Source: Desulfocapsa sp.
GTDB taxonomy: Bacteria > Desulfobacterota > Desulfobulbia > Desulfobulbales > Desulfocapsaceae
DNA: 23,269 bases
NCBI GenBank assembly: GCA_030635405.1
Contig: DAOVZA010000003.1
Span: forward strand, 1-23,269
Reading direction: 5' to 3'
Shown here: positions 9,326 through 14,904 of the stretch, in pieces
Layout of the letters: the number at the start of each line of letters is the position of its first letter
Position numbering within the stretch: position 1 is the stretch's first letter
Notes under the pieces: generated by a model
The model's database searches: none
What the model saw: the letters and a program-made list of their open reading frames with translations, nothing else
What the model was told of the DNA's origin: nothing
Program-made: the position numbers and the translations under genes

Positions 9326-9354
9326 TTGATCGACACTCACTTGTATGGTAATTT
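9326..9354 (+). promoter_or_regulatory. Possible sigma70 promoter of the lipoprotein gene
   Basis: TTGATC (9326-9331), 17 bases, then TAATTT (9349-9354), 48 bases upstream of the ATG at 9403. Box matches are partial. It lies in the 142-bp divergent region, which also holds the perfect 11-bp palindrome GTTGAATCAAC (9298-9308). Confidence 0.3.
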
Positions 9355-9402
9355 AGTCTAAGAAATCGGTATTAGTAAGGAAAACTTATCAGAAAAGGCA
9401 TA

Positions 9403-10482
9403 ATGATGAACATTAAAAATCTCCCCACTGCAGGAAATATGCTCGTAAATATTGTCACATTTTCCTTTATATTATTGAGTCTCTTCAACCTGCAAGGATG
9501 CTCCAAAAAAGTCATTCCAAACCTTAAAGACGATACTTCCCCTCCTAGTGTGGGACTATTGGTTGTGACAGACAAGGAAGTGCTTTCTGTTGGAGATAGC
9601 GATAGCCCTAAAACTGTATACGTAAAATCAGGCTCCACATTACCCGTAGTATTTAACACATCAGATCCAGGCGGAGCGAAGTACGCAAAACTAATTGTCA
9701 TTTCAGGAGGGTTATTTAAAAATACAAGTGGTGATTCAACTACGAACTATACAGCTAAAAACACCATTGAGAATGGAGAAACCAGTAGAATGCTAAATGT
9801 ATCGGGAACGATACTCCCCGATTCAGTGAGTAGTCAGGTAATACTTTATGCAGAAGGATCAGATTGGGCCGGAAATATCTCTAAAACTCCGCCAATAACA
9901 ATCATACAGCTAACTCCTCCAGTTGCTCACATATCTGCAAGTGATCGTCTGATAGATTATGGAAAAAACGTAACAATAACATATGAGACACATAATGCCG
10001 ACGCGGTAACAATTAATGATGTTCTGCAATCCTCATCAAGTGGTTCCCAAACGTACCAACTCCGATCTACTACCGCCTACAATCTGAAAGCAACAAATGG
10101 TCTGGGTTCTGCCACTGATTCAACTACAGTTTCAGTAAACCCTGCTCCCCCCGCTCCTCCAACGGGTCCCACTTGTTTCCAAACTGATGAAAATAGTGGC
10201 GACATATGGTTTTATTTAATTACATACGATGAGCAAGGCCCTATTTGGGGACTAAACATGACATCAACTTCAATGTCTGGAACAATTAGAACAATAAGCA
10301 GCAGTACTGATCGTGATTTCAATCTAACAGTCGGTGGCAGAGGAGACAGACTTGTTCAGGGAGAAACTTCTGAAGCCTTTAGAGGTGTAGCTGTAAAAAG
10401 CTTTTATACAGCTGATTTTGAGAATGACATTGACAATCCTGTATCAAGAGTTGCAATTACAGTTTGCTATGATAAGGACTAA
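9403..10482 (+). CDS. Ig-like lipoprotein of unknown function
   Basis: A 359-aa lipoprotein. It has a hydrophobic signal (about 12-30) ending in the lipobox NLQGC, with the lipidated Cys at residue 33, so it is anchored in a membrane facing the periplasm or cell surface. Residues about 45-150 and 155-250 are Ser/Thr-rich beta-sandwich-like stretches. The second ends in AYNLKATNGLGSATDSTTVS, which reads as a bacterial Ig-like domain. A Pro-rich linker (PAPPAPPTGP, about 248-257) joins a C-terminal domain of about 100 residues that begins and ends with Cys (TCFQTDENS ... ITVCYDKD), possibly a disulfide-closed fold. AAAAGG precedes the tandem ATGATG start. It is divergently transcribed from the 724-aa exported protein, which suggests a common surface role. 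No function is assigned. Confidence 0.85.
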   Translation: MMNIKNLPTAGNMLVNIVTFSFILLSLFNLQGCSKKVIPNLKDDTSPPSVGLLVVTDKEVLSVGDSDSPKTVYVKSGSTLPVVFNTSDPGGAKYAKLIVISGGLFKNTSGDSTTNYTAKNTIENGETSRMLNVSGTILPDSVSSQVILYAEGSDWAGNISKTPPITIIQLTPPVAHISASDRLIDYGKNVTITYETHNADAVTINDVLQSSSSGSQTYQLRSTTAYNLKATNGLGSATDSTTVSVNPAPPAPPTGPTCFQTDENSGDIWFYLITYDEQGPIWGLNMTSTSMSGTIRTISSSTDRDFNLTVGGRGDRLVQGETSEAFRGVAVKSFYTADFENDIDNPVSRVAITVCYDKD

Positions 10483-10520
10483 TGCCCCCTTTCTTTGGCG
10501 TAGACCCCAAAAACCACAAA

Positions 10521-10559
10521 ATAAAAAAAGGCACTCACCGAATTAACGATAAGTGCCTT
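10521..10559 (-). terminator. Second copy of the tRNA-Arg terminator hairpin
   Basis: An AAGGCACT / AGTGCCTT stem with a T-run of seven on the minus strand. It is a near-exact copy of the terminator at 11876-11914 and part of the 92-bp direct repeat. It may also stop the lipoprotein transcript from the other side. Confidence 0.6.
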
Positions 10560-10614
10560 AAATTACTGGTACACTAGGTAGGATTCGAACCTGCGCCCCC
10601 CTGATTCGTAGTCA
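10523..10614. repeat. Direct repeat, copy 1 (candidate att site at tRNA-Arg)
   Basis: 92 bp matching 11878-11969 at an exact offset of 1355 with no gaps. There are three mismatches (in CCGAATT, GGTAGG and GCGCCC). The match covers a terminator hairpin, the CCA end, the T arm and the variable loop, and stops inside the anticodon arm. Identity drops sharply after GTAGTCA. This is the usual footprint of an integrative element that uses a tRNA 3' end. Confidence 0.75.
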
Positions 10615-10644
10615 AACTCCTCTAATCTGCGCAACCTCATTATT
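10567..10644 (-). pseudogene. Decayed tRNA-Arg 3' half
   Basis: Reading the minus strand, the last ~46 bases (10567-10614) match the intact tRNA-Arg from the anticodon loop to CCA. A G-to-A change in the 3' strand of the T stem breaks one pair, and the remaining 5' part (10615-10644) does not form D or acceptor stems. A faint resemblance to the D arm (CTGCGCAAC versus CTGAGCTAC on the plus strand) leaves open whether this is a displaced 3' end or a fully decayed tandem tRNA copy. Confidence 0.7.
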
Positions 10645-10770
10645 TGCAGCAAGCTACCAGAATCACTAAAGAAATGAATTCCAGATTTTATCTGATTCTT
10701 CACGTTTTAGCAGATTTTGGAACGCTTTTCTCACACCGACTCTCACATGAAATGTCTTCCTGGTCTTAAT

Positions 10771-10974
10771 TCAGGTTGTTCTTTCATGCTGTTTAATTAT
10801 TCCAGCCAATGACCTCAAAGCTGCATTCACAGCCTTCGCATCAGGGAACATTTTCCGAACATCTTCATCTAATTTGATAATGTTTGTTCCTTCTTGGTAT
10901 CGTAAGGTATATTTCCCTCTGGTACCATTTGAAAAATCATATTCATCAAGCATATCTTTATCTTGTTTACCCAT
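10771..10974 (-). CDS. Antitoxin partner of BrnT (non-BrnA type)
   Basis: A 67-aa protein containing DEYDFSNGTRGKYTLRYQEG, then NIIKLDEDVRKMFPDAKAVNAALRSL. This is a small-protein family I recall commonly next to BrnT-type toxins in many bacteria. It probably neutralises the toxin and autoregulates the operon through its C-terminal ribbon-helix-helix-like part. ATG at 10974 is preferred over in-frame ATGs at 10986 and 11001, because GAGG lies 6 bases before it. It overlaps the brnT stop by 8 bases (ATGGGTAA), so translation is coupled. It is not the classical BrnA sequence. The role is inferred from position and family. Confidence 0.75.
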   Translation of the reverse strand: MGKQDKDMLDEYDFSNGTRGKYTLRYQEGTNIIKLDEDVRKMFPDAKAVNAALRSLAGIIKQHERTT

Positions 10975-11251
10975 GATCTGCCTCATAATGTTTTTTTTCA
11001 TGCTTTGTAGCCTGACGTGCAGAGATTAGCCTAATAAGCGAGCTACGCTCAACATGAACAACAACCAGTAATATTTGTTTTTGAGAACGACCAATAATGA
11101 CCAAACGGTTCTCGTCCACTGAATGTAATGGATCAGGTATTGTTAATGATAGCGGGTCACTAAAAATAGTACACGCATCCTCAAATGAAACGTGATGTTT
11201 CTTTTTGTTCTTAGAGGCTTTTGCCTCATCCCATTCAAAAATTAATGGCAT
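10967..11251 (-). CDS. brnT: BrnT-family toxin
   Basis: 94 aa, full length for the BrnT family (type II toxins with a RelE-like ribonuclease fold). The start FEWDEAKASKNKKKHHVSF followed by EDACTIFSDPLSLTIPDPLHS is diagnostic. The C-terminal core VVVHVERSSLIRLISARQAT holds the conserved RxxSAR region. The ATG directly abuts the TAA of an upstream ParE-like stub (TAAATG). The Shine-Dalgarno is weak (AGGG, 7 bases upstream), so coupling to upstream translation is likely. The gene is intact, with no frameshift or missing segment visible. Confidence 0.9.
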   Translation of the reverse strand: MPLIFEWDEAKASKNKKKHHVSFEDACTIFSDPLSLTIPDPLHSVDENRLVIIGRSQKQILLVVVHVERSSLIRLISARQATKHEKKHYEADHG

Positions 11252-11305
11252 TTACAACCCTATTTCCAGATAAGAATGTGCTGTAGGATAAAACAAATAG
11301 GTCAT
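11252..11305 (-). pseudogene. 17-codon remnant of a ParE/RelE-type toxin gene
   Basis: A short frame starts at an ATG that overlaps the stop of the upstream antitoxin by four bases (ATGA), as is usual for this antitoxin type and its toxin. The peptide MTYLFYPTAHSYLEIGL matches the typical ParE N terminus (M-x-F-x-P-x-A-x-x-x-x-E) for about 14 residues, then stops at TAA immediately before brnT. It looks like the stump left when the toxin body was deleted or replaced by brnT. The match is short, so this is inference. Confidence 0.5.
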
Positions 11306-11535
11306 TTCGCTAATCGGTTCCGAATATCAGCCAAAATCTTTTCACCTGATATGGCCTGTGCAATACCAGAACCAAGTTCGTCAATTTTTAGTTCCGCCTC
11401 TTCAGCCCAAAATGTATTTAACTCTTCACTGCTTGGAGAATTTAGGTTCTCAAGTAATCTGTCAGCCAGAAGTACACGATCGATTGTGGGAAGCGATAAC
11501 GCCTGATCTGTTAGTTTTGATACAACTGCTTCCAT
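11302..11535 (-). CDS. Addiction-module antitoxin (PF09720/TIGR02574 type), orphan
   Basis: A 77-aa protein. MEAVVSKLTDQALSLPTIDR and VLLADRLLENLNS, then the EELNTFWAEEAELKIDELGSG block and KILADIRNRLAK, are the pattern of the small unstable-antitoxin family normally paired with a ParE/RelE toxin. The usual toxin position downstream holds only a 17-codon stub, so it is probably an orphan unless it controls the brnT operon. The stop TGA overlaps the stub's ATG. It starts two bases after the stop of a 46-codon ORF, which suggests a single transcript running right to left. Confidence 0.8.
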   Translation of the reverse strand: MEAVVSKLTDQALSLPTIDRVLLADRLLENLNSPSSEELNTFWAEEAELKIDELGSGIAQAISGEKILADIRNRLAK

Positions 11536-11537
11536 CC

Positions 11538-11678
11538 CTAATAATACAATGGTTTTCCTAAATCATCAAGAAGAGCTGTTTGAGCATTCAAAATCTCTGT
11601 AAATTTATGAGTTGTTCTTTCATCACCCTCCCCTACTGCTGACGATCTACCAAGCATCTGTGGTAGATTGTCACTCAC
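11538..11678 (-). CDS. Small 46-aa ORF upstream of the antitoxin, unrecognised
   Basis: A GTG-initiated frame whose peptide begins VSDNLPQMLGRSSAVGEGDE and ends QTALLDDLGKPLYY. It has protein-like composition and ends two bases before the antitoxin ATG. An in-frame TAA precedes the GTG almost directly, and no Shine-Dalgarno is visible, so it may be a C-terminal fragment of a decayed gene and not a complete gene. Its 5' part overlaps a strong inverted repeat. I recognise no family. Confidence 0.35.
   Translation of the reverse strand: MSDNLPQMLGRSSAVGEGDERTTHKFTEILNAQTALLDDLGKPLYY
11641..11672. repeat. 12-bp inverted repeat within the island
   Basis: GACGATCTACCA (11641-11652) pairs with TGGTAGATTGTC (11661-11672) around an 8-base loop. 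All pairs are Watson-Crick except one G-T. There is no U-run, so it is an operator or structured RNA element more than a terminator. It lies just at the start of the 46-codon ORF. Confidence 0.5.
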
Positions 11679-11875
11679 AGATTACAACAGAACTGGTATT
11701 CCCACACCGACAGAATTTCCACCATTACACCCATCCTTGTCAGTTCATGAATTCGTGATCTGTTCTGACACTCTTGTTCTTCTTTATAGCGGTACAGTAA
11801 ATTCGGATAAATGAATTGAAATACGGGGTAATTGGCCGAAATAGAACAGGGATTGTGGGGCAGATATACCAAAAC
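11679..11875. other. Island end without a supported gene
   Basis: About 200 bases between the small ORF and the tRNA terminator. A minus-strand frame covers it (to 11893), but it starts in the terminator's T-run and has no Shine-Dalgarno or protein-like composition. Another minus-strand frame encodes a peptide with IRIYCTAIKKNKSVRTDHEF that ends at a stop. It may be decayed coding sequence. Confidence 0.3.
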
Positions 11876-11914
11876 AAAAAAAAAGGCACTCACCGAGTTA
11901 ACGATAAGTGCCTT
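11876..11914 (-). terminator. Rho-independent terminator of tRNA-Arg
   Basis: On the minus strand AAGGCACT and AGTGCCTT form an 8-bp stem around a 16-base loop, followed by nine T. It begins 7 bases after the tRNA CCA end. Confidence 0.85.
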
Positions 11915-11969
11915 AAATTACTGGTACACTAGGCAGGATTCGAACCTGCGACCCCCTGATTCGTAGTCA
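11878..11969. repeat. Direct repeat, copy 2 (candidate att site in intact tRNA-Arg)
   Basis: Partner of 10523-10614: 89 of 92 bases identical and no gaps. It runs from the terminator through the 3' half of the intact tRNA to the anticodon arm. It marks the right boundary of the 1.36-kb toxin-antitoxin segment. Confidence 0.75.
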
Positions 11970-11998
11970 GGTACTCTATCCAGCTGAGCTACTAGTGC
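11922..11998 (-). tRNA. tRNA-Arg(ACG)
   Basis: A 77-base cloverleaf with encoded CCA. The acceptor stem GCACTAG pairs with CTAGTGT (one G-U at the first pair). The D arm is GCTC...GAGT and the anticodon stem is CCTGA/TCAGG. The loop CTACGAA gives anticodon ACG (read as ICG, arginine CGN codons). The T arm is GCAGG-TTCGAAT-CCTGC, with discriminator A. It is followed by a strong terminator and preceded by the RNase E/G gene on the same strand, whose stop lies 38 bases away. It is the only intact tRNA in the window. Confidence 0.96.
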
Positions 11999-12036
11999 AT
12001 TCGAAAGGAAGTATATACCCTAGTTCAATTTTTTCC

Positions 12037-14139
12037 TCAAGCCTGTTTTCCATCTTTGTTCGACTTTTCCTGCTTATGGAAAAGAATTTCATGATCAGCC
12101 GGTTTAAGGGTGGGATCGGCAACAATAACAATATCAATTTTATTCCGCGACTCCATATCACCAATTTCGCTTCGTTTATTATTCAAAAGATACTGGGCTA
12201 CATCCAGTGGAAAGTGACATTCCACACGAACCACTTCTTTCCTGCTGGCTCCCGTCTGGATTCTCCGCAGATAAAACAGAGCTAATGTTTCAACAGACCG
12301 TACAATACCACGTCCTTTACAATGCTCACAAACACGGTAGTTACTGGTTTCAATAGGGGCACCAAGTTTTTGTCTTGAAATCTGCATAAGCCCAAATTTA
12401 GATATCCGACTGGTATCAACTTTGGCTCGATCCCGTTTCATTGCAGTCTTGACCTGACGCTCAACTTCACGAATATTCCTGTTGATACGCATATCAATAA
12501 AATCAACCACAATCAATCCGCCAAGATCACGAAGCCGCAACTGACGAGCAAGTTCTGTTGCCGCTTCCATATTCGCTTTGAAGATGGATTCTTCGAAATT
12601 TTTTCCCTTTCCGGTTGAACCAGAATTGACATCGATGGCAACCAGAGCCTCAGTGGGATCAATAACGATCGACCCACCTGAAGGAAGCTGAACCTGTGGC
12701 TGATAAATCGATTCAATCTGATCTTCCACATTAAACTGATTAAATATTGGCCTTGCTCCCTTATGGAGCCTTACCTTGGCACCTTTCTGCTTAGTAGGCA
12801 GAAGATCCAGAAAATCTTTCACCTTTTCAAGAGCGATCAGATCATCAACCAGAATTTCTTTAATCTCAGGATCAAAATGTTCACGTAAGAATCGAAGCAC
12901 ACAATCATGATCCTGATACACCCGTCCGACACCTTCAAGGGCCTGGCCTTTGGCTTTTATCTCTTTCCAGAGCTTTGAAAGAAAACGGACATCCTTGGTA
13001 ATGGCTGTTTTTGTAACATCCTTGCTTGCGGTACGAACAATCCAACCAACACCTTCGGGAATATTCAGTCCCGCCATAATCTCACGCAATTGCGATCGTC
13101 GTTCTTCACCACTGATTTTTCTGGATATGCCATTAGAATCAGAACCTGGCATCAACACAACACCACGGCCGGGGATTGAGAGATAAGTAGTCATATTGGC
13201 CCCCTTATTTCCCACTTCCTCCTTCACGACCTGTACCAGCACTTCCTGTCCCCTTTCAAGGACTTCGTGAATTTTCAGTTTCTTCCACTGATGTTGCTGA
13301 ATGTAGCGTTTATTTGTTTCGCTGATTTCCTGCTTATAATATTCAGGATGGATTTCATTAAAGGGAAGAAAACCATTTTTATCCGTTCCGTAATCCACAA
13401 AAGCAGCTTGTAGATTACTTTCTATAGCGACAATCCTTGCCTTATAGATGTTGTTTTTAGTTTGCTTGGAAGAAACGGTGGAGACATGAATGGACTCCAG
13501 TCGGCCATCGGCGAGAAGTGCCAGGCGACATTCTTCAGGCTCTTCAGCATTAATAAGAAGCTTTAAAGTCTGTGGCTTTTCAGCAGGAACTTGTTTTTCG
13601 ACAGGGGGTGATTGCTGATTCTCTGTGCCAGAGCTCTTCGCCTTCTGATTGCTCCTTCCACGGGATCGTTTTGGTTGCTCCTGGGGCTTGATCTCTTCAG
13701 CACCTTTCGTCTCTTCAGGAGTTTTTGTCTCTTCTTGAGCCTTTGTCTCTTCTTGAGCTTTTGGAGCCTTTGCTTTAGATGTTTCAGGTTCGGCAATGAT
13801 TTGAGCACTGGCCAGTGATTTACCGGAATCGACATTACCGTCAACTTCCACAGGCTCTTTTACCGGTTTTACTACATTGACAGGTTTTTTCTTAGGTACA
13901 GGTTTCTTCCTAGGGGGACGAGGCTGCACAGCACTCTTTTTAGGAGCTGCTTTTTTTCTTGGTTTTGGTGCTGCTTTCTTGGCAGGCCCTTTTACTTCAG
14001 CCTTAACTGCGGCTTTTACGGGTGCTTCTTTTGCTGTTTCTTTTTTTGCTGTACTCTTCCACCAAGCACCAGTCGATGCCTTCTTTACTGTTTTTTCCTG
14101 TACAGTCTTTTTCTTTGACTCTACTTTCTTATCTACCAT
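12037..14139 (-). CDS. rne: Ribonuclease E/G with a 200-residue N-terminal disordered arm
   Basis: Endoribonuclease for mRNA decay and rRNA/tRNA maturation. Residues 1-190 are Lys/Ala/Pro/Glu-rich and probably disordered. They include tandem six-residue repeats (AQEETK, AQEETK, TPEETK, GAEEIK, about 128-151) and an RSRGRSNQK patch. The catalytic part starts near TLKLLINA (191). An S1 domain (NIYKARIVAIE, AAFVDYGTDKNGFL) follows. The 5'-sensor residues are Arg369-Thr370, the metal ligands are Asp503 (IDVNSG) and Asp546 (DFIDM), and the zinc-link is CEHC at 604-607. These sit exactly 200 residues after E. coli RNase E Arg169/Thr170, Asp303, Asp346 and Cys404/407. The protein ends soon after the small domain, so there is no C-terminal degradosome scaffold. 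AAAGGA precedes the ATG. Confidence 0.95.
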   Translation of the reverse strand: MVDKKVESKKKTVQEKTVKKASTGAWWKSTAKKETAKEAPVKAAVKAEVKGPAKKAAPKPRKKAAPKKSAVQPRPPRKKPVPKKKPVNVVKPVKEPVEVDGNVDSGKSLASAQIIAEPETSKAKAPKAQEETKAQEETKTPEETKGAEEIKPQEQPKRSRGRSNQKAKSSGTENQQSPPVEKQVPAEKPQTLKLLINAEEPEECRLALLADGRLESIHVSTVSSKQTKNNIYKARIVAIESNLQAAFVDYGTDKNGFLPFNEIHPEYYKQEISETNKRYIQQHQWKKLKIHEVLERGQEVLVQVVKEEVGNKGANMTTYLSIPGRGVVLMPGSDSNGISRKISGEERRSQLREIMAGLNIPEGVGWIVRTASKDVTKTAITKDVRFLSKLWKEIKAKGQALEGVGRVYQDHDCVLRFLREHFDPEIKEILVDDLIALEKVKDFLDLLPTKQKGAKVRLHKGARPIFNQFNVEDQIESIYQPQVQLPSGGSIVIDPTEALVAIDVNSGSTGKGKNFEESIFKANMEAATELARQLRLRDLGGLIVVDFIDMRINRNIREVERQVKTAMKRDRAKVDTSRISKFGLMQISRQKLGAPIETSNYRVCEHCKGRGIVRSVETLALFYLRRIQTGASRKEVVRVECHFPLDVAQYLLNNKRSEIGDMESRNKIDIVIVADPTLKPADHEILFHKQEKSNKDGKQA
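13687..13764 (-). repeat. 18-bp tandem coding repeats in the RNase E/G arm
   Basis: Four to five degenerate 18-bp units (plus strand form TTTGTCTCTTCTTGAGCC) encode the x-x-E-E-T-K hexapeptides. The two central units differ at only one base (GAGCC versus GAGCT), which suggests recent slippage expansion and possible length variation between strains. Confidence 0.7.
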
Positions 14140-14717
14140 GATTTTCCTTTACCAGAGACAGGTCAAGCCTGCTCTGGAACATTTTTAACAATCCCATCAA
14201 AACGAGATTGTCTCATTTTTCTACGGGAACAAAGGACAACATTTGTCCATTTTCCCATTCTATATCATGCCATCACCTTGCTCTGACTTAATCACCACGG
14301 AATAATCCATGAATTACAAAGTTAACGACGCTACTTTTGAAAAAGAGTTGAAACTTTTTTCAGCTACATCCCTTTGACATACAATTTTCCAGAGAACATT
14401 CATTCTCCGGCTACCACTGCTCTCTTGATGCACTTACCTCATGCAGCAAAGAACAAATAATTTCACAATACACACCACACAGGGATGTTACTGCTTCAAC
14501 TTTTCTCGAAATCCATTTAAACTACTAACTAAAGGGGGAATTTATGGCCAGGACAGAGAGAAAAGAGGTTTGATTCATTTAGCAGTATGCTTACAAGTAA
14601 TACTTTCATACAGAAAGACAAGGGAAATATTATTCTCCTTATAAGAAACACACTACAATTCTAAAAGAAACTAAAACAATTTTCCTTTATAATCAAGGCA
14701 AATATATGATTTTAAAC
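14140..14717. other. Intergenic region between rne and the lptD promoter
   Basis: About 580 bases with no convincing gene. It contains a small GGACAA-CAT-TTGTCC hairpin (14234-14248). It also has a plus-strand ribosome-binding-like AAAGGGGG (14531-14538) before ATG 14544, which opens only a 9-codon frame (MARTERKEV). A 67-codon plus-strand frame at 14441 lacks a Shine-Dalgarno and coding character. The rne promoter must lie at the left end, but I see no strong boxes. Confidence 0.5.
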
Positions 14718-14746
14718 TTGACACCAACCGCCCATCCTCGTACATT
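14718..14746 (+). promoter_or_regulatory. Sigma70-type promoter upstream of lptD
   Basis: A perfect -35 TTGACA (14718-14723), an optimal 17-base spacer and -10 TACATT (14741-14746) with the key T1, A2 and T6. Transcription would start near 14753, which gives a leader of about 150 nt before the lptD start. Confidence 0.7.
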
Positions 14747-14780
14747 TCGTAGGTTAATTGATCTATCCTTTACTAGTCAG

Positions 14781-14876
14781 GGCTACAAGGATTTTATCAC
14801 CTTGAATCAACGAGATCGTACCTGGTAGCCTCACACAAGTGTTTTCTTATCAAAACTCATGCCCTTTTTGGCATGA
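14781..14876 (+). other. Potentially structured 5' leader of lptD
   Basis: GGCTAC (14781-14786) can pair with GTAGCC (14825-14830), enclosing AAGG/CCTT (14787-14790 with 14800-14803) and ACGA/TCGT (14810-14813 with 14816-14819), a small three-way junction. A separate 7-bp hairpin TCATGCC/GGCATGA (14857-14876) lies just before the start region. No known riboswitch consensus was recognised; the inner stems are short, so the fold could be chance. Confidence 0.3.
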
Positions 14877-14904
14877 AAACATATGATTTCTCATGGAGTT
14901 ACCT

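Noticed and set aside
10567..10644. A second functional tRNA-Arg
   Set aside because: The 5' half does not form the D or acceptor stems, and a T-stem pair is broken, so it is only a remnant.
10615..10770. Search for an integrase or its 3' remnant beside the decayed tRNA
   Set aside because: No frame with integrase motifs in either direction; the stretch looks non-coding.
11675..11893. 72-codon minus-strand ORF
   Set aside because: It starts in the T-run of the tRNA terminator, has no ribosome site and an unlikely amino-acid composition, and overlaps the small ORF and hairpin in another frame.
13563..13844. 93-codon ORF opposite to the repeats of the RNase E/G arm, and other long antisense or shifted frames
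   Set aside because: Low-complexity Lys/Arg/Leu strings produced by reading the tandem repeats out of frame.
14441..14644. 67-codon plus-strand ORF in the rne-lptD gap
   Set aside because: No Shine-Dalgarno, non-protein-like composition, and no recognisable domain.
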